Assembly (NCBI GenBank): GCA_023409535.1
Contig: JAEYGZ010000039.1
Coordinates: 310,001 to 374,000, forward strand
Source: Bacillota bacterium
GTDB taxonomy: Bacteria > Bacillota > Clostridia > Lachnospirales > Lachnospiraceae
Length of the DNA: 64,000 nt
Direction: 5' to 3'
Shown here piece by piece: positions 1 through 7,819 of this stretch. How positions within the stretch are numbered: the stretch's first letter is position 1; each line of letters starts with the position of its first letter. A program made the translations under genes and the position numbers. The notes beneath the pieces are model-generated. The model searched no databases. It had not been told where the DNA came from and saw only the letters and a list, made by a program, of their open reading frames with translations.

Positions 1-1
1 T

Positions 2-154
2 AGAAGAAGGTTTTTTGTGATTGCCACCTGTATTATCGTCGCAGCAGTTATCATTGTTGTATGCGTAAGGCTGTTTACCGGTGACAATTCGGAGGGATTT
101 GACGGAACTTTGGTAAAGTCGGGGGCGGAGGCAGTATATCAGTTTATTGTCTGA
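2..154 (+). CDS. C-terminal part of an unrecognised small membrane protein (partial)
   Basis: An open frame runs in from the window edge and stops with TGA at 152-154, giving about 50 residues. It begins with arginines, then one strongly hydrophobic segment (IATCIIVAAVIIVVC), then a polar tail ending in YQFIV. This looks like a single-pass anchor, perhaps near the N-terminus of a short protein. It lies 28 bp upstream of spoVAC on the same strand and may belong to the same operon. I do not recognise the family; the start lies outside the window. Confidence 0.45.
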   Translation, partial: RRRFFVIATCIIVAAVIIVVCVRLFTGDNSEGFDGTLVKSGAEAVYQFIV

Positions 155-182
155 GGTATGGAAGGCAAGAAGGAGGCATAAC

Positions 183-689
183 ATGGCAAATCAACAAAAA
201 GGATCCGTATCCAAGGTTGTTCAGGAACAGGATAAACAAAAGCGAAATGAGGCTTATAGCCAATACGTGAAGGACAGTACTCCAAAATTCAGTATGATAA
301 AGAATATGCTGAAGGCTTTTCTGATTGGTGGAATTATCTGTACCCTTGGTCAGGCTTTCATAACCCTATATACAAACATGGGGGCGGATAAGGAGACCGC
401 CAAGTTATATAACACAGTAACGCTTGTGTTTCTGGCTATTCTGCTCACCAGTTTAGGGTATTATCAGAAGCTTGCTAAATTCGGCGGTGCCGGAACGCTG
501 GTCCCCATCACCGGCTTTGCAAATTCTATGGTGGCTCCGGCGGTGGAATATAAGAAAGAAGGTCAGGTCTTTGGTATCGGCTGCAAGATATTCACAATTG
601 CCGGACCGGTGATTCTGTACGGTATTTTTACTTCGTGGGTACTGGGGTTGATTTATTACATTTTAAAGCAGCTGAATGTTGTATCTTAG
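183..689 (+). CDS. spoVAC: Stage V sporulation protein AC (SpoVAC)
   Basis: This 168-residue membrane protein is the first recognisable gene of a spoVAC-spoVAD-spoVAE operon. In spore formers the SpoVA proteins form the inner-membrane channel that loads dipicolinic acid into the forespore and releases it at germination. The ATG at 183 follows AAGGAGG-like sequence at about 170-177; a TTG at 147 in the same frame has no such site. A charged N-terminus of about 45 residues precedes roughly four membrane segments. The family-typical motif GGAGTLVPITGFANSM sits between two of them. The gene ends 9 bp before spoVAD. Expression in the forespore (SigG) is expected from the family, but the promoter lies outside the window. 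Confidence 0.95.
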   Translation: MANQQKGSVSKVVQEQDKQKRNEAYSQYVKDSTPKFSMIKNMLKAFLIGGIICTLGQAFITLYTNMGADKETAKLYNTVTLVFLAILLTSLGYYQKLAKFGGAGTLVPITGFANSMVAPAVEYKKEGQVFGIGCKIFTIAGPVILYGIFTSWVLGLIYYILKQLNVVS

Positions 690-698
690 GAGGTTATT

Positions 699-1754
699 AT
701 GTTTGAGACAGAGAATATTGATCAATCAAAATTAATGGGCAAACAAAGCCTTATGTTTAAAAATCCCCCCTGTATTCTGGCAGCCTCATCCATTGCGGGC
801 AAAAAGGAAGGGGAAGGACCTCTGGGGCAGCTGTTTGATGTTGTGGAACAGGACCCGCTGGTTGGTAAGCAGACCTGGGAGGAAGCAGAAAGTGAGTTTA
901 TGAGGCTGGCAGCCGTAAAAGCTTTAGAAAAAGCTGAGCTGCAAAACAGTGATATCCGTTATTTGGTCGGCGGAGACCTGTTAGGGCAGCTGATTGCTAC
1001 TTCCTTTGGCGTGGCAGAGCTTGAGATCCCGATGCTTGGTATATTCGGGGCATGTTCTACCATGGGAGAGGGCATTGCTCTCGGTTCTATCCTGGTAGAC
1101 GGAGGCTTTGCCGATAAGGTAATGGCAGTTACCTCAAGTCATTTCGCAGGAGCGGAGAAGCAGTTTCGCTTCCCCCTGGATTATGGAAATCAACGGCCTT
1201 ATTCTGCCAGCTGGACTGTCACCGGAAGCGGTGCGGTAATTCTGGCAAATACCAACACACAGGGCGAAAATAAGGATGCAAAGATCGTAGTAACCGGTAC
1301 GACGATTGGTAAGATCGTTGACTATGGAATCAAGGATTCCATGAATATGGGCGCAGCTATGGCACCTGCGGCCTACGAGACGATTAAACAGAACTTTGAG
1401 GATTTTGGTGTGGATCCAACCTATTATGATAAAATTATCACCGGTGATTTAGGCTATGTGGGTCAAAAGATCTTAATTGAGATGCTGCAGGAGAAAAATT
1501 ATGATATTTCCTCAAATCATATGGACTGCGGTATCGAGATCTTCAATCAGGAGGATCAGGATACCCATGCAGGCGGCAGCGGCTGCGGCTGTTCGGCTAT
1601 CACCTTCGGCGGCTATATCTGCAAACAGCTCCGGGAAGGGGTTTGGAAGAGAGTATTATTTATACCTACGGGTGCCCTGCTATCCCAGGTAAGCTTCAAT
1701 GAAGGTAATACAATACCATGTATCGCACATGCGGTAATGGTGGAAAGGAGTTAA
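699..1754 (+). CDS. spoVAD: Stage V sporulation protein AD (SpoVAD)
   Basis: This 351-residue protein has a thiolase-like fold and is the soluble, dipicolinic-acid-binding component of the SpoVA channel (family knowledge). Typical stretches are visible: GVAELEIPMLGIFGACSTMGEG and the C-terminal GGSGCGCSAITFGGY. The ATG follows AGGAGGT at 688-694, which overlaps the end of spoVAC. The length is normal for the family. Its stop overlaps the ribosome binding site of spoVAE, so the three genes are probably co-translated. Confidence 0.96.
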   Translation: MFETENIDQSKLMGKQSLMFKNPPCILAASSIAGKKEGEGPLGQLFDVVEQDPLVGKQTWEEAESEFMRLAAVKALEKAELQNSDIRYLVGGDLLGQLIATSFGVAELEIPMLGIFGACSTMGEGIALGSILVDGGFADKVMAVTSSHFAGAEKQFRFPLDYGNQRPYSASWTVTGSGAVILANTNTQGENKDAKIVVTGTTIGKIVDYGIKDSMNMGAAMAPAAYETIKQNFEDFGVDPTYYDKIITGDLGYVGQKILIEMLQEKNYDISSNHMDCGIEIFNQEDQDTHAGGSGCGCSAITFGGYICKQLREGVWKRVLFIPTGALLSQVSFNEGNTIPCIAHAVMVERS

Positions 1755-1759
1755 GGAAT

Positions 1760-2116
1760 ATGGAATATCTGAAAGCGTTTTTGATCGGCGGTGCAATCTG
1801 CGCGGTAGTGCAGATCTTGCTTGATAATACAAAGCTATTGCCGGGCCGGGTAATGGTAATCCTGGTATGTGTCGGGGCAGTGCTTGGAGCAGTAGGAATT
1901 TATGAACCCTTCGCAAAATGGGCCGGCGCCGGTGCAGGCGTACCGCTGACCGGTTTTGGTAATGCACTGTTTAAGGGCGTGAAGGAGGCTGTGGACAAGG
2001 AAGGGTTTATCGGAATCTTCAAGGGAGGCTTTACCTCCTCCTCGGTGGGGATCTCGGCGGCGCTGATCTTCAGTTATATCGCATCGTGGTTCTTTAATTC
2101 AAAGATGAAGAATTGA
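1760..2116 (+). CDS. spoVAE: Stage V sporulation protein AE (SpoVAE)
   Basis: This 118-residue, mostly hydrophobic protein is the third SpoVA component. I chose the ATG at 1760 because AAAGGAG lies at 1744-1750 and the family begins with MEYLKAFLIGGAIC; an upstream GTG-type extension to 1718 overlaps spoVAD and adds no conserved residues. It shares with SpoVAC the motif GAGAGVPLTGFGNAL, showing the two are paralogous membrane subunits. Four membrane segments are likely. It ends just before a strong hairpin repeat at 2124-2188. Confidence 0.95.
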   Translation: MEYLKAFLIGGAICAVVQILLDNTKLLPGRVMVILVCVGAVLGAVGIYEPFAKWAGAGAGVPLTGFGNALFKGVKEAVDKEGFIGIFKGGFTSSSVGISAALIFSYIASWFFNSKMKN

Positions 2117-2123
2117 ATAATAA

Positions 2124-2188
2124 ACTAAGGAACGGGAAGCAGGGGAAGGACTGCTTCAGTCCTTCCCCTGCTTCCCTGTCATTGGCTT
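2124..2188 (-). repeat. Core-deleted hairpin remnant, acting as a likely spoVA terminator
   Basis: A perfect 20-bp stem (2134-2153 with 2157-2176) with a 3-nt loop follows spoVAE. There is no T-run, so it is not a classic intrinsic terminator. Read on the minus strand, it matches the two ends of the long-hairpin element at 29084-29398: the left end is nearly identical through CAGTCC, and then the sequence jumps to the right end. It therefore looks like a deletion derivative joined at a 6-bp CAGTCC microhomology. The flanks (CCAATGACAGG and GGAACGGG on the two sides) also match that element's termini. Confidence 0.75.
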
Positions 2189-2337
2189 GCCATAAAGTAA
2201 ATATTATCCATACAATTTCTTCCATGTGAATGTTTCAGGAAGTACGGGAATTTATAAAGAGGTTAAGATCAAGGGTTTTTGACTAAAATCAGCAAAGATA
2301 TTTAGGGCTGGAAAAGCAAGTAATTAATATTTATATT

Positions 2338-2634
2338 AAGCCAGCCAAAGTCAGGAGACAGGTGTAACAACAGGAAGGGGCTGTGGGGAAGCATTTGACA
2401 GGATCGTGATCGTACTTAGCATAAAGCAAGGCTGATATAAAATGCGCGATATCTAAGGGAGAAAGTGCCAAGGACGGCACTTTCAGGTGAGTCCATAAAG
2501 CGCCGGCCCGCAGCTCTTAGATAACCTAAATTGCATTTTATATCAGCCTTTATTTATGTTTAGTACGATAGATCCTGTCAACAGCTTCCCCACAGACCCT
2601 TCCTGTTGTTACACCTGTCTCCGTCCCTTTGTCA
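2338..2634 (+). repeat. Long-hairpin element A (non-coding, structured core)
   Basis: Left arm 2356-2445 and right arm 2533-2620 are imperfectly complementary over about 89 bp with few mismatches. The core (2446-2532) contains an outer stem TATCTAAG/CTTAGATA, a 9-bp stem GAAAGTGCC/GGCACTTTC (2461-2469, 2476-2484) with a 6-nt loop, then AGGTG and GCGCCGGCC. The left terminus reads AAGCCAGCCAAAGTCAGG and the right terminus CCGTCCCTTTGTCA. Two further copies occur at 28659-28972 and 29084-29398. It fills the gap between converging spoVAE and the penicillin-binding protein gene. The only open frame across it (2556-2765) is a by-product of the repeat. No transposase is present. Confidence 0.8.
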
Positions 2635-2648
2635 ATCTAACCTATTAC

Positions 2649-5378
2649 TCACGGCACAATAAATTGTCTCGGCTGCCAGGTTCCGAAGCTCTCGTCCTCA
2701 TAGAGAGGATCACCTTCATAGAGGGAGTCATCGTTGTATCCGCTGCCGTCCGCAGGAGGTGTTGAAGTAGGTTCCGTCGGTGTGGTAGGAGTTTGCGGTA
2801 TACCTGCTTTATGGATGGGGCAGGTCTTTGTAGGATATAGATACGGCTTATCCGCTGTTACACCCGTTTCGGTTTTATTTAAGAATACTTTCTCTTCTAC
2901 AAGGTTGCTGGGGCAATTGTCTGTAGCCAAAGCTTTTGATTCGGTACAAACAGCCGCTTTTATATGGATATCACATTTTTCGGTAGGCTCTGTGCCCTTT
3001 GCGAAGTACTCAACCTTAACGGTACTGCCGCCAAGATATTCATCGCATAAACCTTCTACCGCCAGCTTTCCTGATTTGGTACATATCTTTGCGGTAACCA
3101 CGGTATCCGGCTGCTCGAAATCCTTTGTTTCCAGATTAAGCTCCGTATGAATACGTTCCATGATTGTCTTCCAGATCTTACGGTTATAGGTTTTATCAAC
3201 CTGGGCGCGGTTATTATCAAAGCCTGACCATACGGTAGCGGTATAGTAGGGTGAGAAACCGGAAAACCATAAATCCTTATAATCAGAGGTGGATCCGGTC
3301 TTGCCGGCAACCGGCATATCGATTGACAGTCTCAAGTTGGTACCGGTACCCCTCTTTACTACGTCTTCCATGGCACTTGTCAGCAGGAAGGCGGTGGATT
3401 CCTTCATAACCTGTTCATGATCGGGCTCATTGGTTAATAATATCTTTCCGTCATGATTCAGGACCTTGGTATACAATACAGGCTTTGTATAGATCCCTTT
3501 ATTTGCAATTGAGGCATACGCAGCAGTTAATTCCAGATTGGTGACACCGTCGGTCAGACCGCCGAGTGCCATAGGATAATTAATATCGGATACGACACGT
3601 CCGTCGCTTTCTTTTCTCGAATCTACCAGTGTGGTAAAGCCTAATTTTAAGAGCTCGTCATATGCCAGCTGAGGTGTTACTTCAACCATGGTCTTTACGG
3701 TGACAATGTTCATGGATTGTGCGATACCTTCTCTTAAGGTGCTTAAGCCTTCGTACTTCTTGGTTGAGGTCCAGTTATTTACCTCCTTCTCTGTTTCGGG
3801 GTAATAATACGGACCGGAATCATCCTGAACGGTGGCCAGTGTGAGTCCGCAAAGATCTAATGCAGGTAAGTAAGTGGATAATACCTTGAAGGTAGAACCT
3901 GGCTGACGTGTTGTATTGGTTGCACGGTTTAAGGTCCGGTTACCGATCTTCTCACCGCGGCCGCCCTCAATCGCCACAACCTGGCCATTATGCTGATCCA
4001 TTACGACGAAGGAAGTCTGGGGCTGGATGGTCATAGTAGCCTTTTCGCCCAGGATCGTATCGCCGGGCTCTACCATAGCCGTACGGAATTCATCGATCTT
4101 CTTCTGCATATCCTCTTTATCCAGGAAGAGCAGTGAGAATTTACTGCCGTTATCATCTACATATAATTTGTCCGGATCGTTATAATCTTTAAAATATTCT
4201 TCCAGATCTTTTCCGTCATAATGAATGGTTGTCTTTTCCGCATCATTTTTCTGAACGGACAAAGCATAGGTCAGCTCCCAGTAGGAGGTTCCCATCTTGG
4301 GGAAATAATCTTCGTTGGAGAATACATCATCACAGATGCCCTGAATGGTGGAATCCTGTGTGGAATAGATGCTTAACCCGCCGCTGTACAGCAGAGTTGA
4401 GGCTTCTGCCTGGGTATAACCAAGCTTATCCTGCAGATCATCCAGCAGCTGCTCAATCAGCTCGTCGGTAAAGTAACTGTAATAGGAGCTTGTGTCCTGC
4501 TCTTCATTCACCGTCTGAATTCGTGAATATACTTCGTCGGCCATTGCTTCATCATATTCCTGCTGAGTACAATGTTCCTGCTCCAGCATCTCTTTCAAAA
4601 TCTCGTTACGACGCTCTTCATTGCGCTCAGGATGGTTGATTGGATTACGGTATACCGGCAGCTGGGCAATCGCCGCGATGGTTGCTGCTTCCGAAAGTGT
4701 AAGGTCCTTTGCATCTTTATTAAAATAACGCCTTGCTGCTGTCTGGATGCCCCAGGTTCCGGAGCCTAAGTTAATGGTATTTAAGTAATATTCCAGTATT
4801 GTTTCCTTGTCCAGTTTATTCTCCAGTTGAATGGCGAGATACTGCTCCTGAATCTTACGCTTCAGTTTATCAACAAAGGCAACTTCCATTCCACCGTTAA
4901 ATACCTGGGTTTTTAACAACTGCTGTGTAAGCGTACTGCCGCCTTCGCTGAAATGTCCGGTTTTCAGACCTACTACCGCCGCGCGCAGGACGCCTCTGAT
5001 ATCAATGCCGTCATGCTCATAGAAACGTTCATCCTCTATACTGATAAAGGCATATTTTACATAATCCGGAAGCTCTTTTGCGGACACATAAACACGGTTA
5101 GCCTCGGCTCCGGCCAAGGATTCAATTGCATTGCCGTCTTTATCATATATGGTGGTAGAATAGCCTGTCGGTATGACATTTATCTGGGATATGTCCGGAG
5201 CACTGTCAATTAAGCCCTTTACTAAGCCATATCCGGCAAAGCCTCCGATAATCGTCAGAAATACTACAAACACGATACATAGCCGGAAAAGAGTAATTCT
5301 GGTCTTTGATACCAGCCTTCTTGAGGTTGATTTTATATATTGTTGTTTTTGTTCAATTCCACGTTTGCTGTAATCCAT
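2649..5378 (-). CDS. Class A penicillin-binding protein (glycosyltransferase-transpeptidase)
   Basis: This 909-residue bifunctional enzyme polymerises and cross-links peptidoglycan outside the membrane. A basic cytoplasmic tail is followed by a membrane anchor (about residues 28-55). The GT51 domain shows IEDERFYEHDG (catalytic Glu about 115), GGSTLTQQLLK and ILEYYLN. The transpeptidase domain shows STFK (nucleophile Ser about 495), SMN and KTGST. The Pro/Thr-rich tail (PTTPTEPTSTPP) then an acidic end is typical of clostridial enzymes. The ATG at 5378 follows GGAGG at 5384-5388; an in-frame TTG at 5390 lacks a site. It converges on the spoVA operon and appears monocistronic. Confidence 0.94.
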   Translation of the reverse strand: MDYSKRGIEQKQQYIKSTSRRLVSKTRITLFRLCIVFVVFLTIIGGFAGYGLVKGLIDSAPDISQINVIPTGYSTTIYDKDGNAIESLAGAEANRVYVSAKELPDYVKYAFISIEDERFYEHDGIDIRGVLRAAVVGLKTGHFSEGGSTLTQQLLKTQVFNGGMEVAFVDKLKRKIQEQYLAIQLENKLDKETILEYYLNTINLGSGTWGIQTAARRYFNKDAKDLTLSEAATIAAIAQLPVYRNPINHPERNEERRNEILKEMLEQEHCTQQEYDEAMADEVYSRIQTVNEEQDTSSYYSYFTDELIEQLLDDLQDKLGYTQAEASTLLYSGGLSIYSTQDSTIQGICDDVFSNEDYFPKMGTSYWELTYALSVQKNDAEKTTIHYDGKDLEEYFKDYNDPDKLYVDDNGSKFSLLFLDKEDMQKKIDEFRTAMVEPGDTILGEKATMTIQPQTSFVVMDQHNGQVVAIEGGRGEKIGNRTLNRATNTTRQPGSTFKVLSTYLPALDLCGLTLATVQDDSGPYYYPETEKEVNNWTSTKKYEGLSTLREGIAQSMNIVTVKTMVEVTPQLAYDELLKLGFTTLVDSRKESDGRVVSDINYPMALGGLTDGVTNLELTAAYASIANKGIYTKPVLYTKVLNHDGKILLTNEPDHEQVMKESTAFLLTSAMEDVVKRGTGTNLRLSIDMPVAGKTGSTSDYKDLWFSGFSPYYTATVWSGFDNNRAQVDKTYNRKIWKTIMERIHTELNLETKDFEQPDTVVTAKICTKSGKLAVEGLCDEYLGGSTVKVEYFAKGTEPTEKCDIHIKAAVCTESKALATDNCPSNLVEEKVFLNKTETGVTADKPYLYPTKTCPIHKAGIPQTPTTPTEPTSTPPADGSGYNDDSLYEGDPLYEDESFGTWQPRQFIVP

Positions 5379-5390
5379 AAGAACCTCCAA

Positions 5391-5885
5391 TTTAAATCAG
5401 GGCCGCTTCGTTAATCCCCGGCGTAAACAATCTGCAGGAGAGTATACGCTTTGATGCCCCAGGTAAAACTATTCGTGCGAAAATCCCAAAGAACAGCTGC
5501 GTTTACTATTCTTCTAATGGCCCGCATGCTTTTGCGGGATTATTCACACTACCTTTACAGGAACAGTATAGCAAATTTGTCTGCCAAAATAAAGTTAAAT
5601 TTCGATTGTCAACCAGATATTCCCAAATTAATTCACGATGAATAATACTGCTAACCTTCAAAACAGTACTTTCGCCCTATTTTAAATATTTATTACCAAT
5701 TTTATACATGAAAACAAATGTTATATGTGACTTGATCTTATTTGTGCACACAAAATGTGTAGTTGTGTCGAAATATAAAGAAGACATGAAATTGGTGCGC
5801 TAGATTTAACTTTAATTCGCTAAATTAACTGTGTATAATGAGTTTTGTCAGCAATTTTCTTAATATTAATGTGGGGGTAATAAGA
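5391..5885. other. AT-rich intergenic region between divergent pbp and DUF6514 genes
   Basis: About 495 bp without a convincing gene. It holds the divergent promoters. Toward the right, TATAAT at 5834-5839 is a plausible -10 for the DUF6514 gene, with only a weak -35 (TTTAAT at 5811-5816). TGTCGAA at 5766-5772 matches the core of a Spo0A box. A small hairpin CCCGCA/TGCGGG lies at 5521-5538 within the likely leader of the penicillin-binding protein transcript. The 64-codon frame at 5451-5645 has no ribosome binding site or recognisable composition. Confidence 0.4.
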
Positions 5886-6176
5886 ATGAAACAAGTACAG
5901 TTACTTTTCAGTAGCAATGTGTTACTCGAGGATTCAAGAAGTATGAAGCTTGATTACTGCTTGACCGAAAAAGTTTCGGAATCGGATCACATGACCCCTT
6001 ATTATGGGGCAAAGATTACAAAATATTTGGAGGGAGATGTGGAAACCGAGGAGATATGCGGTATATCTGACTCCAAGGAAGCTGTGATATCAATGATAAA
6101 GAAGCTTTACTTGTATGAAGTAACACCAATTTCTATGACTGAAATCGTGGACGATCTTGTAACAGTCGGGCTATAG
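5886..6176 (+). CDS. DUF6514 family protein
   Basis: A 96-residue soluble protein with no signal peptide or membrane segment. The layout, a beta-rich first half ending in YYGAKI followed by GISDSKEAVISMIKKLYLYEVTPISMTEIVDDLV, resembles the clostridial DUF6514 family (recognition by memory, not searched). I chose the ATG at 5886 because GTGGGGG lies about 10 bp upstream and an earlier frame extension to 5838 overlaps the putative -10. Function unknown. A Spo0A-box-like sequence upstream hints at sporulation-linked expression, which is inference only. Confidence 0.7.
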   Translation: MKQVQLLFSSNVLLEDSRSMKLDYCLTEKVSESDHMTPYYGAKITKYLEGDVETEEICGISDSKEAVISMIKKLYLYEVTPISMTEIVDDLVTVGL

Positions 6177-6180
6177 GGGG

Positions 6181-6834
6181 TTACTCAAATAATTTAACTT
6201 CACCGGCTAAGGTTGTGAAGTATACCTGCCCCAAATCATTTAAAATGGCTGAACCATTCGTGAGTTCAGCTATTTTTTTTGTAAATGAGGCATATCTGCC
6301 GGGAGGGACCAGAACCTCCAGCGCTACCTGATCCGTATAGCTTGTGGAAAGAAGAGTAAATTGTTCCTGATTGATGTAATATTGAAGCTTACCGATCATA
6401 TTATAATCTGTGACCAGATTGATTTTATTACCCAGTTCTTTTGTAATAATACTGCTATGGTTCAGACCTTCCATCGCAGCGGATTGATAAGCCTTCACAA
6501 GACCTCCGGTACCAAGCAGCGTCCCTCCGAAATATCTGGTAACCACTACAACGATATTCGTAAGTTCATGCGCCAGCAAGATATCCAGCATAGGCCTGCC
6601 GGCTGTCTTGCTGGGCTCTCCGTCATCGGAACATCTCATGAGAGGATTGTCTGTTCCAATGATATAGGCGGAGCAATTATGGGTTGCATCCCAGTATTTC
6701 TTCTTTAACTCATCAATGAATTCGGTAGCTGCCTCTTCTGTTTCGGCCGGCTGTACGGTGGCGATGAATCTGGACTTTTTCATAATGATTTCACCGATAC
6801 CGCCCTTATACACGGTTTGAAAGGCTTCCTTCAT
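6181..6834 (-). CDS. YigZ family protein (UPF0029/IMPACT-like)
   Basis: This 217-residue protein belongs to the YigZ/IMPACT family. The N-terminal UPF0029 domain shows KKSRFIATV, WDATHNCSAYIIG, CSDDGEPSKTAGRPML and VVVVTRYFGGTLLGTGGLVKAY, followed by a short C-terminal ferredoxin-like domain (about 145-217). The molecular role is unsettled; eukaryotic IMPACT binds GCN1. The ATG at 6834 has AAAGGGG about 8 bp upstream; a longer frame to 6882 has none. The gene ends 4 bp from the converging DUF6514 gene and diverges from the VanZ-like gene. Confidence 0.93.
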   Translation of the reverse strand: MKEAFQTVYKGGIGEIIMKKSRFIATVQPAETEEAATEFIDELKKKYWDATHNCSAYIIGTDNPLMRCSDDGEPSKTAGRPMLDILLAHELTNIVVVVTRYFGGTLLGTGGLVKAYQSAAMEGLNHSSIITKELGNKINLVTDYNMIGKLQYYINQEQFTLLSTSYTDQVALEVLVPPGRYASFTKKIAELTNGSAILNDLGQVYFTTLAGEVKLFE

Positions 6835-6993
6835 TTGTACGCCCCTTTCTGATTGAGATACTGCTTCATAGATTGCATACATTGCAATACGCTCTATGAT
6901 ATGCTATGATGATAAACAGGCGGCAGCCTGAGATCATGAAGTATCCTGGTTAGTCCCTGCTTATAAAAAATAAACGAATTGCTTGGAGTATTT

Positions 6994-7494
6994 ATGAAAT
7001 TAAAATATATATCCTGGTTGCCTGCAGTATTGATTATGATTATGATTTTTCTATTTTCCACGAATACGGCAGAGGTTTCTGACCAAAGCAGCATGTCAAT
7101 ATCCCAGGTGGTATTGCAGGCTTATGAGCAAATTACGGATGACTATCCGGAAGGAACCACAGAGGCGGATTTACTCGGTATCATCGACCATATTGTTCGT
7201 AAAACCGCGCACTTTATCGAATATGCCCTGCTGGCGGCGGCGATTGCCTTTCATGGTTTTGTCATGAGATGGAAGGTCCTCCATGTGCTGTTGATCTCTA
7301 TTGTTATTGCAGGACTCTATGCCGGTACCGACGAATATCATCAAACCTTCGTATCCGGCAGGAGCGGGCAGCCGTCGGATGTGTTACTGGATACGGCAGG
7401 TGCAGCCACCGGAGCATTGTGTTATACAGTTCTATGGAAGCTGAGCCGGCGTTGGAAAGCAGGAAAAGACCGGCGGCTTACCACACCATTGTAA
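6994..7494 (+). CDS. VanZ-like family membrane protein
   Basis: 166 residues. Starts at the ATG at 6994 with TTGGAG at 6983-6988. An N-terminal membrane segment (LPAVLIMIMIFLFS) is followed by a polar stretch and two or three further segments. The VanZ signature residues are present: IVRKTAHFIEYALLA, then YAGTDEYHQTFVSGRSGQPSDVLLDTAGA. VanZ confers low-level teicoplanin resistance in enterococci, but most chromosomal relatives have no known substrate. The 3' end overlaps the converging DUF4250 gene by 17 bp. Confidence 0.9.
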   Translation: MKLKYISWLPAVLIMIMIFLFSTNTAEVSDQSSMSISQVVLQAYEQITDDYPEGTTEADLLGIIDHIVRKTAHFIEYALLAAAIAFHGFVMRWKVLHVLLISIVIAGLYAGTDEYHQTFVSGRSGQPSDVLLDTAGAATGALCYTVLWKLSRRWKAGKDRRLTTPL

Positions 7495-7663
7495 AACGGT
7501 TCTGCTTTCTGTCATAAATATAATTTATCGTATTCAAAACATTTTCAACCTCATGCTGTTCCACATCCAGGCTGGAGCACAACTCCTCCAGGCTGATGAA
7601 CTCATCTCTCAGCTTAGTGTTGATATAGCTTAATAAGATATGTGGATCCTTTGGAATAGTCAT
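7478..7663 (-). CDS. DUF4250 domain-containing protein
   Basis: A 61-residue protein beginning MTIPKDPHILLSYINTKLRD, the recognisable start of the small clostridial DUF4250 family. Predicted to be a small helical protein: helices at about 8-18, 23-32 and 35-50, with a winged-helix-like end (YIYDRKQNRFTMVW). It converges on, and overlaps, the VanZ-like gene. No function is known. Confidence 0.85.
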   Translation of the reverse strand: MTIPKDPHILLSYINTKLRDEFISLEELCSSLDVEQHEVENVLNTINYIYDRKQNRFTMVW

Positions 7664-7819
7664 TTGTTATACACTTCCTCTTTTTATGAGATAAAGTAAT
7701 GCGTTTACCATAATATTATGCACTATTTTACCGGATTTTCAAGCAAAAGTCATATTCTTCAAAGTTTCTTCACACTTTTTTCAAATATAATTTTCAGACG
7801 AGAAAGGCTGGAGACCATC

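Noticed and set aside
2134..2176. Ordinary intrinsic terminator of the spoVA operon.
   Set aside because: The stem is perfect but lacks a T-run, and its match to both ends of element C is a better explanation; it may still stop transcription.
2556..2765. A 69-codon plus-strand frame across element A and the end of the penicillin-binding protein gene.
   Set aside because: It is formed by the repeat arm and the antisense of a real gene, and has no ribosome binding site.
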